The notes: generated by a model from the sequence alone, not told the origin. A stretch of DNA of 8,523 nucleotides from Nitrospirota bacterium (GCA_003235465.1 QJWD01000270.1:1-8523); one strand, 5' to 3'; shown: positions 1 to 6,529, counted from the stretch's first letter. A program made the numbers and translations.

Positions 1-417
1 GCGGATATATTTGATTACGTCCCAGATTTCCTTGTCCTTCAAGGTCTTGCCGTGGGGCGCCATGCCAGTTCCGGGCGACCCATTCTTGATAATGTGGAAC
101 ATCTGACCAGGCGACACGTTCTTCATGGTCTCGGCGCAGGTGAAGTTCCGGGGCTTCGGCTTCAGCGCCGCGCCCAGCTTGCCGCCGCCGTCGCCGGCAT
201 CGCCATGACAGTTCTTGCAGGCCATCGGCTTGGCGGTTTTTTCATACAACATTTTGCCGTTGGCCGCGTCGGCGCTCGCGGTTTCGTCCTTGCCGGCTAT
301 ATTGGACGGGGCCGCCTTGGTTTTCCTCGGCTGCGGGCATTCCGGCCCGGCCTGGGCGGCGCTCACCGCGAACACCGTGAACGTCGCGAGTACGGTCAAC
401 ATCATCAAGTTTTTCAT
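1..417 (-). CDS. Monohaem class I c-type cytochrome (3' end cut off by window edge)
   Basis: The reading frame is open from the ATG at 417 to position 1, giving 139 visible residues; the stop lies outside the window. Residues 1-23 form a Sec signal peptide (short KN start, hydrophobic core, cleavage after AQA), so the protein is periplasmic. The haem-binding motif CKNCH is at residues 67-71 and the probable sixth-ligand methionine is M119 in GTGMAPHG. The segment after it (LKDKEIWDVIKYIR) is the typical C-terminal helix of class I cytochromes c, so only a few residues are probably missing. C27 and C94 lie outside the haem motif and could form a disulfide. The start is supported by an AGGAGAGG ribosome-binding site just upstream. 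The gene follows the cupredoxin gene by 54 bp on the same strand, so the two are probably co-transcribed and may exchange electrons. The exact redox partner cannot be told from sequence. Confidence 0.93.
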   Translation of the reverse strand, partial: MKNLMMLTVLATFTVFAVSAAQAGPECPQPRKTKAAPSNIAGKDETASADAANGKMLYEKTAKPMACKNCHGDAGDGGGKLGAALKPKPRNFTCAETMKNVSPGQMFHIIKNGSPGTGMAPHGKTLKDKEIWDVIKYIR

Positions 418-471
418 CGTCCTCTCCTTTGCTTGCATGAATAAATAATCATCACGTTAAGTGAACCGCTG

Positions 472-1266
472 TCACTTCACCGTCAGCTCGAAGTTGGCGG
501 CGGCGTCGCCGTCACCCACGGTGATCTCCTGCGTGGAGGAACCCACGTAGGGCTGCCACGCCGTCACCTTGTACTTGCCGGCGGGGATGCCTTCGATCTT
601 GAAGAAACCGTCATCGCCGCTGATGGCGTAGTACGGGTTCCACACGATGCGCGCGTCGGCTTCCATGAAGTTGTGCTGGTCGCACTGCAGGAAGAAATGA
701 TCGTCCTTTTTCGGCTTGAAGCGCTTGAACGACTTCGTCACGTCGGCCACATCGCCCTGGCTCGGCAGCGGCTTGTTGAACAGCGTCTTGCGGTTCGCGC
801 CTGCCACCGAATAACCATGCGGGTTGTGCAGGATGTCCTTGTCCTTGTTCGTCACCATCGCCAGGCCTTCCTTCTCGCCCTTCGCGGTCTTCCGGATCAC
901 GGCCATTTTCGGGAAAATGTCGCAGGTCTTGAAATCGAACGCCGCGATCGGGTTCGCCGGCCAATCCTTGCCCTTGTCGATGTTCTCGATGAACACCACC
1001 GCGTCCTTCAGCTTGCCGCCATTCGCAACCACCTTGTAACGTGGGCGAATGCCGTCCTTCGCATCGGGATGCGTGCTGCAGAATTCCGCGTTCTTGCCCT
1101 TGCTCAGGTCTTCCATGATCGGCGCGGGCGCGTCGCCCTTCAGCGTCACTGTACCGCTGATGGAACCCTTGCCAGGTGCGCCGCCTTCATAACCCTTGGC
1201 AAAACCGGCGGAGACCACGCCGAGAGTCAAAATGCTGATGCCGATTGCTGTGGTCAATGTCTTCAT
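472..1266 (-). CDS. Exported cupredoxin-like / carboxypeptidase-regulatory-like domain protein
   Basis: A 264-residue exported protein. I chose the ATG at 1266, which gives a normal signal peptide (MKTLTTAIGI start, cleavage near residue 23) and follows a purine-rich GGGGTGAGG. The in-frame TTG at 1296 would overlap the upstream gene's stop. The central part carries a pattern like a type 1 copper site: H147 in ILHNPHGY, then C195, H198 and M201 in CDQHNFM. This matches the plastocyanin-like proteins whose C-x2-H-x2-M motif is followed by an aromatic stretch and a small beta-sandwich. That second domain (about 210-262, with SGDDGFFKIEGIPAGKY) is the carboxypeptidase-regulatory-like/CNA-B fold. 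C63 and C115 could form a disulfide. Likely role: periplasmic electron carrier or copper protein working with the adjacent cytochrome c. Copper binding is inferred from residue pattern only. Confidence 0.88.
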   Translation of the reverse strand: MKTLTTAIGISILTLGVVSAGFAKGYEGGAPGKGSISGTVTLKGDAPAPIMEDLSKGKNAEFCSTHPDAKDGIRPRYKVVANGGKLKDAVVFIENIDKGKDWPANPIAAFDFKTCDIFPKMAVIRKTAKGEKEGLAMVTNKDKDILHNPHGYSVAGANRKTLFNKPLPSQGDVADVTKSFKRFKPKKDDHFFLQCDQHNFMEADARIVWNPYYAISGDDGFFKIEGIPAGKYKVTAWQPYVGSSTQEITVGDGDAAANFELTVK

Positions 1267-1292
1267 GGTCCTCACCCCTTTCGGTTGTCGAT

Positions 1293-1511
1293 TCAAATGG
1301 CTTCACCCGTCCGGGCGTAATTGATTTTTGAAGGGTTCCGGCTCCGCCGCTGCGTGAAGCCGGGCTTGGCGCCGCGTTTCACCTGCGGCCTCAGTCGCTC
1401 CTCGGTGAGCGCGTTATAAAAATTCTGCCAATAGCCCTTGCTGACCTTTTCCGGCGGAACGATGCGCTTCAGTTTTCCTTTGGCGTTGTAGATTCTCACT
1501 TCGTAGAACAT
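1293..1511 (-). CDS. Small basic protein of unknown function, first gene of the sigma-54 operon
   Basis: A 72-residue protein starting at the ATG at 1511, which has a near-perfect AAGGAGG ribosome-binding site (1517-1523) five bases upstream. A longer in-frame start at 1589 is possible but has no such site. There is no signal peptide or membrane segment, so it is predicted to be cytoplasmic. It is rich in Lys and Arg, especially residues 41-62, and has no cysteine. The N-terminal half (FYEVRIYNAKGKLKRI, then an aromatic YWQNFYNAL) looks like a small folded domain; the C-terminal third looks like a basic tail. I do not recognise the family. It ends 26 bp before the cupredoxin gene and is the first gene after the sigma-54 promoter, so it is likely co-expressed with the exported redox proteins. 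It could be an assembly, regulatory or nucleic-acid-binding accessory, but nothing in the sequence decides this. Confidence 0.75.
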   Translation of the reverse strand: MFYEVRIYNAKGKLKRIVPPEKVSKGYWQNFYNALTEERLRPQVKRGAKPGFTQRRSRNPSKINYARTGEAI

Positions 1512-1531
1512 TCCAGCCTCCTTCCTCGCTC

Positions 1532-1545
1532 CGGGAACTATCCCG
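1532..1545 (-). repeat. Short hairpin just upstream of the ribosome-binding site
   Basis: A perfect 5-bp inverted repeat, CGGGA and TCCCG with a 4-base loop, lies 8 bases upstream of the AAGGAGG site of the 72-residue gene. In the mRNA it could affect ribosome access. It is short, so it may be chance in GC-rich DNA. Confidence 0.35.
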
Positions 1546-1570
1546 TCGGTGCGAATGCCTCTCGCTTGTT

Positions 1571-1607
1571 GGGGGGGACCCCCCGGCAAAAGGGGGCTTT
1601 TGCCGGG
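1571..1607 (-). repeat. Strong GC-rich inverted repeat in the operon 5' leader
   Basis: A perfect 11-bp inverted repeat, CCCGGCAAAAG (1582-1592) and CTTTTGCCGGG (1597-1607) with a 4-base loop, lies in the predicted leader. Beside it, a run of seven G followed by ACCCCCC (1571-1584) could pair within itself or compete for the main stem. No run of T follows the stem in either direction, so it does not look like a rho-independent terminator. It may be a leader RNA structure affecting stability or translation, or a copy of a dispersed intergenic repeat. The inverted repeat is directly visible; its role is unknown. Confidence 0.6.
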
Positions 1608-1694
1608 AGGCTTCGATGGCGTGTTGAAGGAAACCCCACCTGTCCTTTTTTATCGTCCTTCCCTGCCACCGAGGGCTCATTCCACCCTGTATAG

Positions 1695-1711
1695 AGCAAG
1701 TGCAATGCCAG
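1695..1711 (-). promoter_or_regulatory. Sigma-54 (-24/-12) promoter of the cytochrome/cupredoxin operon
   Basis: Read on the minus strand the element is CTGGCATTGCACTTGCT. The invariant GG (1709-1708) and GC (1697-1696) are separated by exactly 10 bases, and TTGCT matches the -12 consensus. The -24 half TGGCAT differs from TGGCAC by one base. Transcription would begin near 1684, giving a leader of about 170 bases before the first gene. Support is stronger because the next gene upstream encodes a sigma-54 activator and because dyads and an IHF-like site lie at suitable distances. Confidence 0.8.
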
Positions 1712-1752
1712 AGCCACCACGGCGCCTGGCAATATCAATATAAATCCAAATA

Positions 1753-1765
1753 ATTCAATTAGTTA
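1753..1765 (+). promoter_or_regulatory. Possible IHF-binding site in an AT-rich tract
   Basis: ATTCAATTAGTTA matches the IHF consensus WATCAANNNNTTR at all but one specified position. It sits in an AT-rich tract (about 1731-1776) that stands out from the GC-rich surroundings, between the sigma-54 promoter and the upstream dyads. IHF bending between activator sites and promoter is usual at sigma-54 promoters. The consensus is loose, so this is a moderate call. Confidence 0.45.
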
Positions 1766-1820
1766 TATAATTTTTCGGGGATGGTTTGGAGGCGCTGACA
1801 GACAGAACAAGGGAAGGAAA

Positions 1821-1867
1821 ATCCCATTTCGGGACGAATGATCCCGAATCGGGACTCAATTTGGGAC
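1821..1867. promoter_or_regulatory. Upstream activator sites: two tandem TCCC-N5-GGGA dyads
   Basis: Two 20-bp units lie head to tail (1821-1840 and 1841-1860), each beginning ATCCC and containing TCGGGAC. Each holds a dyad: TCCCATTTCGGGA at 1822-1834 and the perfect palindrome TCCCGAATCGGGA at 1842-1854. The centres are 20 bp apart, about two helical turns. A further half site TTGGGAC follows at 1861-1867. The dyads lie about 145-165 bp upstream of the predicted sigma-54 start, typical for an NtrC-family activator. The obvious candidate ligand is the regulator encoded just upstream. The inverted repeats could alternatively form a weak transcript end for that regulator gene, but no good T-run follows. 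Confidence 0.65.
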
Positions 1868-1890
1868 GGCCGCGCGCTATCGACAAGCGG

Positions 1891-3279
1891 TCAACGCAGG
1901 CCGAATTTCTTCACCATGCGATAAAAGGTGCTGCGCGCGAGGCCCAGTTCCCGTGCCGCGAGGGGTATATTTCCGCGGGTTCTTTCGAGCGCCAGGGCGG
2001 CCGTCCGCTTCTGCACCTCTTCCCAGGAGAGACGGGCTTCCCCGGCGGGCGCCGGGCGGGGGGCATCCTCGGCGGCGGCGCTTGCGGCCTCATTCGCTTC
2101 CGAGGTTAGAGAAACCACATCGGCGGGCAGGGAGCCAATATCGATGCGGCCCGTGCCGGTGTCGATCATCGCCCGGTAGATCGTGTTCTCGAGCTGGCGG
2201 ATGTTGCCCGGCCAGGGGCAGCGCATGAGCGCGTCCATCGCCTGCGGGCTGATCGAGGTCACGGACTTGTCGAGCTCCGCCTGGTATTTCTTCAGGAAGT
2301 GAGCGGCGAGCTTGGGGATGTCCTCCCTGCGCTCTCTGAGCGGCGGCACGTGAATGGGAAACACCGCCAGACGGTAATACAAATCCTCGCGAAAGCGGCC
2401 CTCGGCCACCTCGCGCTTCAAATCCTTGTTGGTGGCGGAGATGACGCGAAGATCCACCTCGATCTGCCGGTTCTCCCCCATGCGCTCGAAGGTTTTCTCC
2501 TGCAACACTCGCAGCAGCTTGGTCTGCGTGCTGGGGCTGAGTTCCGCCACCTCGTCGAGGAACAGGGTGCCGCCGCCGGCAAGCTCGATCTTCCCTGTCC
2601 GCGCTTCCACCGCGCCGGTGAACGCGCCTTTCTTGTGGCCAAAAAGCTCGCTGTCCTGCAAGGGTTCGGGGATGGCGCCGCAGTTAATGCCGACAAACAG
2701 GCCTTCCCTCGCGCGGCTGCCATAATGGATGGCGCGCGCCAAAAGCTCCTTGCCTGTTCCGCTTTCGCCAAGCAGCAGCACGCTCGCGCGGCTGTCCTTA
2801 ACCTTGTCCACCTGCTCCAGGACCCGGGCCAGCGCCGGGCTGTCTCCGACCAGGCCCTTTTTGGCGTGCGCGTCCTCGAGTTCCCGCTCCAGGTGGCGCA
2901 CCCGGCTCACCAGGCCGCCGTGCTCCACCGCCTTGGTCAGGCAGGGGACGAGGCGGGATTCATCCACCGGTTTAGGCAGGTAATCGAACGCGCCCAGTTT
3001 GACGAGGTCGACCACGGTTTCGACATCGGTGACGTTGGTCACCATGATGACGGGGATGTCGTCGCGCTGGCGTTTCAGGGTTTTCAGGGTTTCCCGGCCG
3101 CCGATGCCGGGCATCATCAGATCGAGAAACACCGTCGCCGGGTTTTCATCGAGGGCTTCCAGGCAGGCTTCGCCGCTGTCGAAACATTTCACCCGGTAGC
3201 CCTTGCCCTCGAGCAGCACGCTCAGGATGCGCTGCTGGTGCCGGTCGTCATCGACAACGAAGATCAGTTTCTTTTCCAT
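1891..3279 (-). CDS. NtrC-family sigma-54-dependent response regulator
   Basis: A 462-residue cytoplasmic transcription activator of standard length and order. The receiver domain (1-120) has the acidic pair D10/D11, phospho-acceptor D53 (FLDLMMPG), T81 and K103. The AAA+ domain (about 143-375) has Walker A GESGTGKE at 171-178, the sigma-54-contacting loop GAFTGA at 218-223 and Walker B GTLFLDE at 237-243. A low-complexity Ala/Pro/Glu linker (about 395-415) leads to a Fis-type helix-turn-helix (about 425-460). All key residues are intact, so it should be phosphorylated by a sensor kinase and activate sigma-54 promoters. No kinase gene is in the window. It lies directly upstream of, and on the same strand as, an operon with a sigma-54 promoter and tandem dyads, its likely target. 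The ribosome-binding site before the ATG at 3279 is weak. The particular signal cannot be inferred. Confidence 0.96.
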   Translation of the reverse strand: MEKKLIFVVDDDRHQQRILSVLLEGKGYRVKCFDSGEACLEALDENPATVFLDLMMPGIGGRETLKTLKRQRDDIPVIMVTNVTDVETVVDLVKLGAFDYLPKPVDESRLVPCLTKAVEHGGLVSRVRHLERELEDAHAKKGLVGDSPALARVLEQVDKVKDSRASVLLLGESGTGKELLARAIHYGSRAREGLFVGINCGAIPEPLQDSELFGHKKGAFTGAVEARTGKIELAGGGTLFLDEVAELSPSTQTKLLRVLQEKTFERMGENRQIEVDLRVISATNKDLKREVAEGRFREDLYYRLAVFPIHVPPLRERREDIPKLAAHFLKKYQAELDKSVTSISPQAMDALMRCPWPGNIRQLENTIYRAMIDTGTGRIDIGSLPADVVSLTSEANEAASAAAEDAPRPAPAGEARLSWEEVQKRTAALALERTRGNIPLAARELGLARSTFYRMVKKFGLR

Positions 3280-3356
3280 CGCGGGTCACGCACCTGACAG
3301 GGTGGAAGGAAAGTTCGCCGCCCGGGCGGCAATCCGGAAGCACCGGCCTGCATTTC

Positions 3357-3362
3357 ATTATA
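3357..3362 (-). promoter_or_regulatory. -10 hexamer of a possible sigma-70 promoter for the response regulator
   Basis: On the minus strand TATAAT occurs in GGCTATAATGAAATG, about 78 bases upstream of the regulator's ATG. No convincing -35 box is seen: TTAAAC would leave a spacer of only 15 bases. The call rests mainly on the perfect -10 hexamer and its placement. Confidence 0.5.
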
Positions 3363-3418
3363 GCCAATGGGGATGCCGTTTAACAGGGCGGCCGGCGTCG
3401 TTTTGCCGCCCGCGATGA

Positions 3419-3434
3419 AGTGCTATAATGCACT
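3419..3434 (+). promoter_or_regulatory. -10 region of the permease-fusion promoter, flanked by an inverted repeat
   Basis: A perfect TATAAT lies at 3424-3429, with a predicted start near 3436 and so a leader of about 25 bases before the ATG at 3461. The -35 region is weak (TTTTGC at 17-base spacing). The hexamer is flanked exactly by AGTGC and GCACT, an inverted repeat that could be an operator or chance. The placement also shows that the in-frame upstream ATG at 3428, which lies inside the -10 hexamer, cannot be the start. Confidence 0.55.
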
Positions 3435-3460
3435 CATTTTGCCTTATTCCAAGGTGGTGC

Positions 3461-6400
3461 ATGCTTAAGAACCGGCGTCTTGTTCTCCTGATCGTATTTT
3501 CCGTGGCCGTCGCCATCGGCTTCTGGGGCTTGTCGCGCTACCCCGCGCTCGGCGGCAAGGCGGCGATGTCTGGCACCGAGGCGTTCGAGGACACACTCAC
3601 CAATGTGGCGGCCTTCCACCCGCCGGAAAACGCGTCGTGGGGCGTGCGCGTTTTATACACCACCCTCAACTGGTACGAAACCAACTGGCGCGGCATGGCC
3701 TTCGGCCTGGTGCTCGCGGGAGCGTTTCTCGCCCTGCTCGGTCACCTGCCGAAAAACCCGTCGCCGAGCCGTTTCAAGAACAGCTTCATGGGCATGCTGG
3801 TGGGCACCCCGCTCGGCGTGTGCGTCAACTGTGTCGCGCCCATCGCCAAGGGGCTTTACGACGCGGGCAGCAGGGCGGAGACGGCGCTCGCCGTCATGTT
3901 CAGCTCGCCGACGCTCAACATCATCGTCCTCACCATGCTGTTCTCCATCTTCCCGCTGTACATGGGGATGATGAAGCTCGCCGCCACGTTCCTGCTGGTG
4001 CTGGTGATCGTCCCGCTGATTTCACGCAGCCAGCGGCCGAAGGCCTCGCCCCCCGCCGGGGCCGACGCGGCCGATGCGTGCGAGATGCCCGCTCTCCTCG
4101 AGCCCTGGGGCCAGGCGATGGCCGGCGCGGCGAAAGAATATTTTAAAAGCCTGCGCTACATCGTGGTGAAAACTGTTCCGCTGATGTTACTCGCCGGGCT
4201 TCTCGGCGCTCTCTTCAGCCACCTCTGGAGCTTCGACAAACTCATCGGCATCAAGCCGAACCTCGCGAGCCTGGGCCTTGTGGCACTGATGGGAACCTTC
4301 CTGCCCCTGCCCATCGCCTTCGACCTGATGCTGGCGCAGGCGCTCATGATGTCGGGCATGGCGCCGGGCTTCGTGATGGCGATGCTGTTCACCCTGGGCA
4401 CGTTCAGCGTCTATTCGGCTATGATCGTCTGGCACACCTTTTCGCTCAAGCTGGCGGTGCAACTGTTCCTGCTGGTGGCGGCGCTCGGCGTGGGCCTGGG
4501 TTTCACCGCCGATTATTATTCCGAGTACAAGTTCATCCGCTGGCTCGAGGGCTACGATGCCTTCGCCTTCTCCGACGCCCCCGAGACCGCGCCCCAGGCT
4601 TCGCCCGGGCAGGCCGCGCGCGAGAGCACCGCCGCCTACACCCACCGGCCCTTCCTGAGCGAGGGTGGCGTCAGCATCGAGTCCGCCGCCCACGCCCCAC
4701 GCCGTGGCCAGGGCGAAAAGCCGTTCAGCAAAACGCCCGGCCCCGAGTGGGGCATCGAATACTCGAACCGCCTGACCCCGGAGGTGTTTTTCGACCCCTT
4801 CTTTTTCGGCCGCGGCATCGCCTCGGGCGACATCGACGGCGACGGCTGGGTGGACGTCGCCGTCGCCACCGATCACGGGCTGGAGATCTACCAGAACATT
4901 GGCGGCGAGCGCTTCCAAAAGCTCGCGCCGCCTATCAGCCTGGGCGGCCGGCAGGCGATCTCCGTCGCGCTGGTGGACCTCGACAACGACGGCGGGCTGG
5001 ACGCTTTCGTCGCCACCTTCGGCGAAGGCAATTTCCTGATGCTTGACCCGCTCAACCTGCTGGGCAAGGCGCGTGTCCTGCCGGTGCCGAACGGCGGCGC
5101 GCTCCTCACCAACGCGCCCGCCTTCGCCGACCTCGACGGCGACGGCTTCCTCGACATCGTCAACGGCAATTATTTTCTCGGCGTCATGACGCGGGGGCCG
5201 GTCGGAGAAGCCACCGACCAGCTGGTGATGAACCGGAACCTCTCCTTCGAGATCGCCGACCTCCCCGGCCTGCCCGGGCAAACCCAGACCACCCTGCTCT
5301 CCGACCTGAACGGCGATGCCGCCTTGGACCTCATGGTGGGGAACGACTACCGCGTCGCCGACACCTATTACCTGGGCGGCGCGGGCGGGGCGCTCGCCAA
5401 GATCCGCCGCCAGGACGGCCTCATTCCCGTCACCACGCAGAACACGATGAGCATGGACACCGGCGACTTCAACAACGACCTGGTGCCGGACCTCTACCTG
5501 GCGAACATCGGCTTCAGCCGCGGCATCGACGTGGTGTCGAACATCTTCGGCGACCCCATGCGCGAAGCCGGGCGGGCGTTTTGCGATTCCGGCCGTTCGG
5601 CGCTGGATTCAGCCGCCTGCCACGACATGGTCCGCCTCGTCACCCTGCTCAACCCCGAACGCCAGGATATCGCGGAGCGCTGCACCGGGCTTGCCGACAA
5701 GCGGTCGGTGGACGAGTGCATGGTGATCCGCATGGCGCTGTTCGCCATCAAGCGCAACGACCAGGCGCTCTGCGCCCGCATCGACCAACGCCACCGCCTG
5801 GGCCGCGCCCTGTGCGACAATTATTTCCGCCACCGCCGCCTCGATGAGCCCCGGGACCAGGAGATCCCGATGAAAACGCTGTCCAACATCCTGCTTCAGG
5901 GCGGCGAGGCGGGCCGCCTGACCGATGTTTCAGACGCCGCCGGGGTGTCCACCGCGGAGTGGAGCTGGAACGCCCGCTTCGCCGATCTCGATAACGACGG
6001 CTGGCAGGATCTGTACGTGGTCAACGGCGTTCTCATCACACAGGAATTCGCCTCGAACAATTTCTTCCACAACCAGGGCGGAGGCGCCTTCGCCGACGCC
6101 GCCCTCGCCTTCGGCCTCGACGACCACGACCACAGCTCGTCGTACACCTACCTCGATATCGACAACGACGGCGACCTCGACATCATCGGCAACATGCTCT
6201 ACGGCCCGTTCCAGGTGTACCTGAACAACGAGCGCAGGAACCACAGCATCACCTTCAAGCTCCGCGACGAGCGCGGCAACCGGTTCTGCATCGGCTGCCG
6301 GGTCACCCTGCATTACGGGCCCGGGGGCGGCCTGCACCAGATGCGCGAGATCAAGGCGAGCGGTGGGTTTCATTCGTTCGACCAGCCGGCGGCACATTTC

Positions 6401-6529
6401 GGCCTGGGTCAGGAGGCGGAGGTGAGGCGGGTGGAGGTGCGCTGGTCGACAGGCGAAACAAGCGTGTTCGACCAAACCTTCCCCGCCGGGCGGGATTATG
6501 TGCTCACGCGGCAGCGCGGGGAGGGCTAG
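3461..6529 (+). CDS. Permease (DUF318/ArsP_1-like) fused to FG-GAP beta-propeller with ASPIC/UnbV domain
   Basis: A 1022-residue membrane protein. I chose the ATG at 3461 (MLKNRR) because AAGGTGG precedes it at normal spacing. Residues 7-350 hold about nine hydrophobic segments; the core GTPLGVCVNCVAPIAKGL (116-132) followed by AVMFSSPTLNI resembles the predicted permease family DUF318/ArsP_1, with C121 and C124. After a Pro/Ala linker (371-440) come seven calcium-binding-type FG-GAP motifs starting at D457, D506, D557, D615, D669, D842 and D899. Between the fifth and sixth is a helical insert with cysteines 708, 720, 741, 753, 771 and 785. The end (927-1022) is an ASPIC/UnbV domain as in CRTAC1-like proteins, containing FCIGC (943 and 946). 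An odd number of membrane segments would put the propeller in the periplasm. Substrate is unknown. The domain assignments are fairly secure, the fusion is unbroken in frame, and any transport role is inference. Confidence 0.9.
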   Translation: MLKNRRLVLLIVFSVAVAIGFWGLSRYPALGGKAAMSGTEAFEDTLTNVAAFHPPENASWGVRVLYTTLNWYETNWRGMAFGLVLAGAFLALLGHLPKNPSPSRFKNSFMGMLVGTPLGVCVNCVAPIAKGLYDAGSRAETALAVMFSSPTLNIIVLTMLFSIFPLYMGMMKLAATFLLVLVIVPLISRSQRPKASPPAGADAADACEMPALLEPWGQAMAGAAKEYFKSLRYIVVKTVPLMLLAGLLGALFSHLWSFDKLIGIKPNLASLGLVALMGTFLPLPIAFDLMLAQALMMSGMAPGFVMAMLFTLGTFSVYSAMIVWHTFSLKLAVQLFLLVAALGVGLGFTADYYSEYKFIRWLEGYDAFAFSDAPETAPQASPGQAARESTAAYTHRPFLSEGGVSIESAAHAPRRGQGEKPFSKTPGPEWGIEYSNRLTPEVFFDPFFFGRGIASGDIDGDGWVDVAVATDHGLEIYQNIGGERFQKLAPPISLGGRQAISVALVDLDNDGGLDAFVATFGEGNFLMLDPLNLLGKARVLPVPNGGALLTNAPAFADLDGDGFLDIVNGNYFLGVMTRGPVGEATDQLVMNRNLSFEIADLPGLPGQTQTTLLSDLNGDAALDLMVGNDYRVADTYYLGGAGGALAKIRRQDGLIPVTTQNTMSMDTGDFNNDLVPDLYLANIGFSRGIDVVSNIFGDPMREAGRAFCDSGRSALDSAACHDMVRLVTLLNPERQDIAERCTGLADKRSVDECMVIRMALFAIKRNDQALCARIDQRHRLGRALCDNYFRHRRLDEPRDQEIPMKTLSNILLQGGEAGRLTDVSDAAGVSTAEWSWNARFADLDNDGWQDLYVVNGVLITQEFASNNFFHNQGGGAFADAALAFGLDDHDHSSSYTYLDIDNDGDLDIIGNMLYGPFQVYLNNERRNHSITFKLRDERGNRFCIGCRVTLHYGPGGGLHQMREIKASGGFHSFDQPAAHFGLGQEAEVRRVEVRWSTGETSVFDQTFPAGRDYVLTRQRGEG

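Noticed and set aside
418..471. A promoter or terminator between the cupredoxin and cytochrome genes
   Set aside because: The 54 bases hold the cytochrome ribosome-binding site but no convincing promoter hexamers or hairpin.
1582..1607. Reading the 11-bp inverted repeat as a rho-independent terminator
   Set aside because: No T-run follows in either orientation, and it lies between a promoter and its first gene.
1414..1680. An 88-codon open frame in the operon leader starting almost at the predicted transcription start
   Set aside because: It has no ribosome-binding site, overlaps the better-supported 72-residue gene in another frame, and its composition looks random.
1538..1738. A 66-codon open frame on the minus strand
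   Set aside because: It starts upstream of the sigma-54 element and would not be in the transcript.
2299..3297. A 332-codon open frame on the plus strand
   Set aside because: It is antisense to the response regulator, which has a full set of conserved motifs.
4187..5281. A 364-codon open frame on the minus strand
   Set aside because: It lies wholly antisense to the permease fusion and has no recognisable domain, signal or plausible start.
5925..6224. A repetitive Ser/Thr-rich 99-codon frame on the plus strand
   Set aside because: It is the +1 shadow of the Asp-rich FG-GAP coding region, which turns GAC codons into a Thr/Ser pattern.
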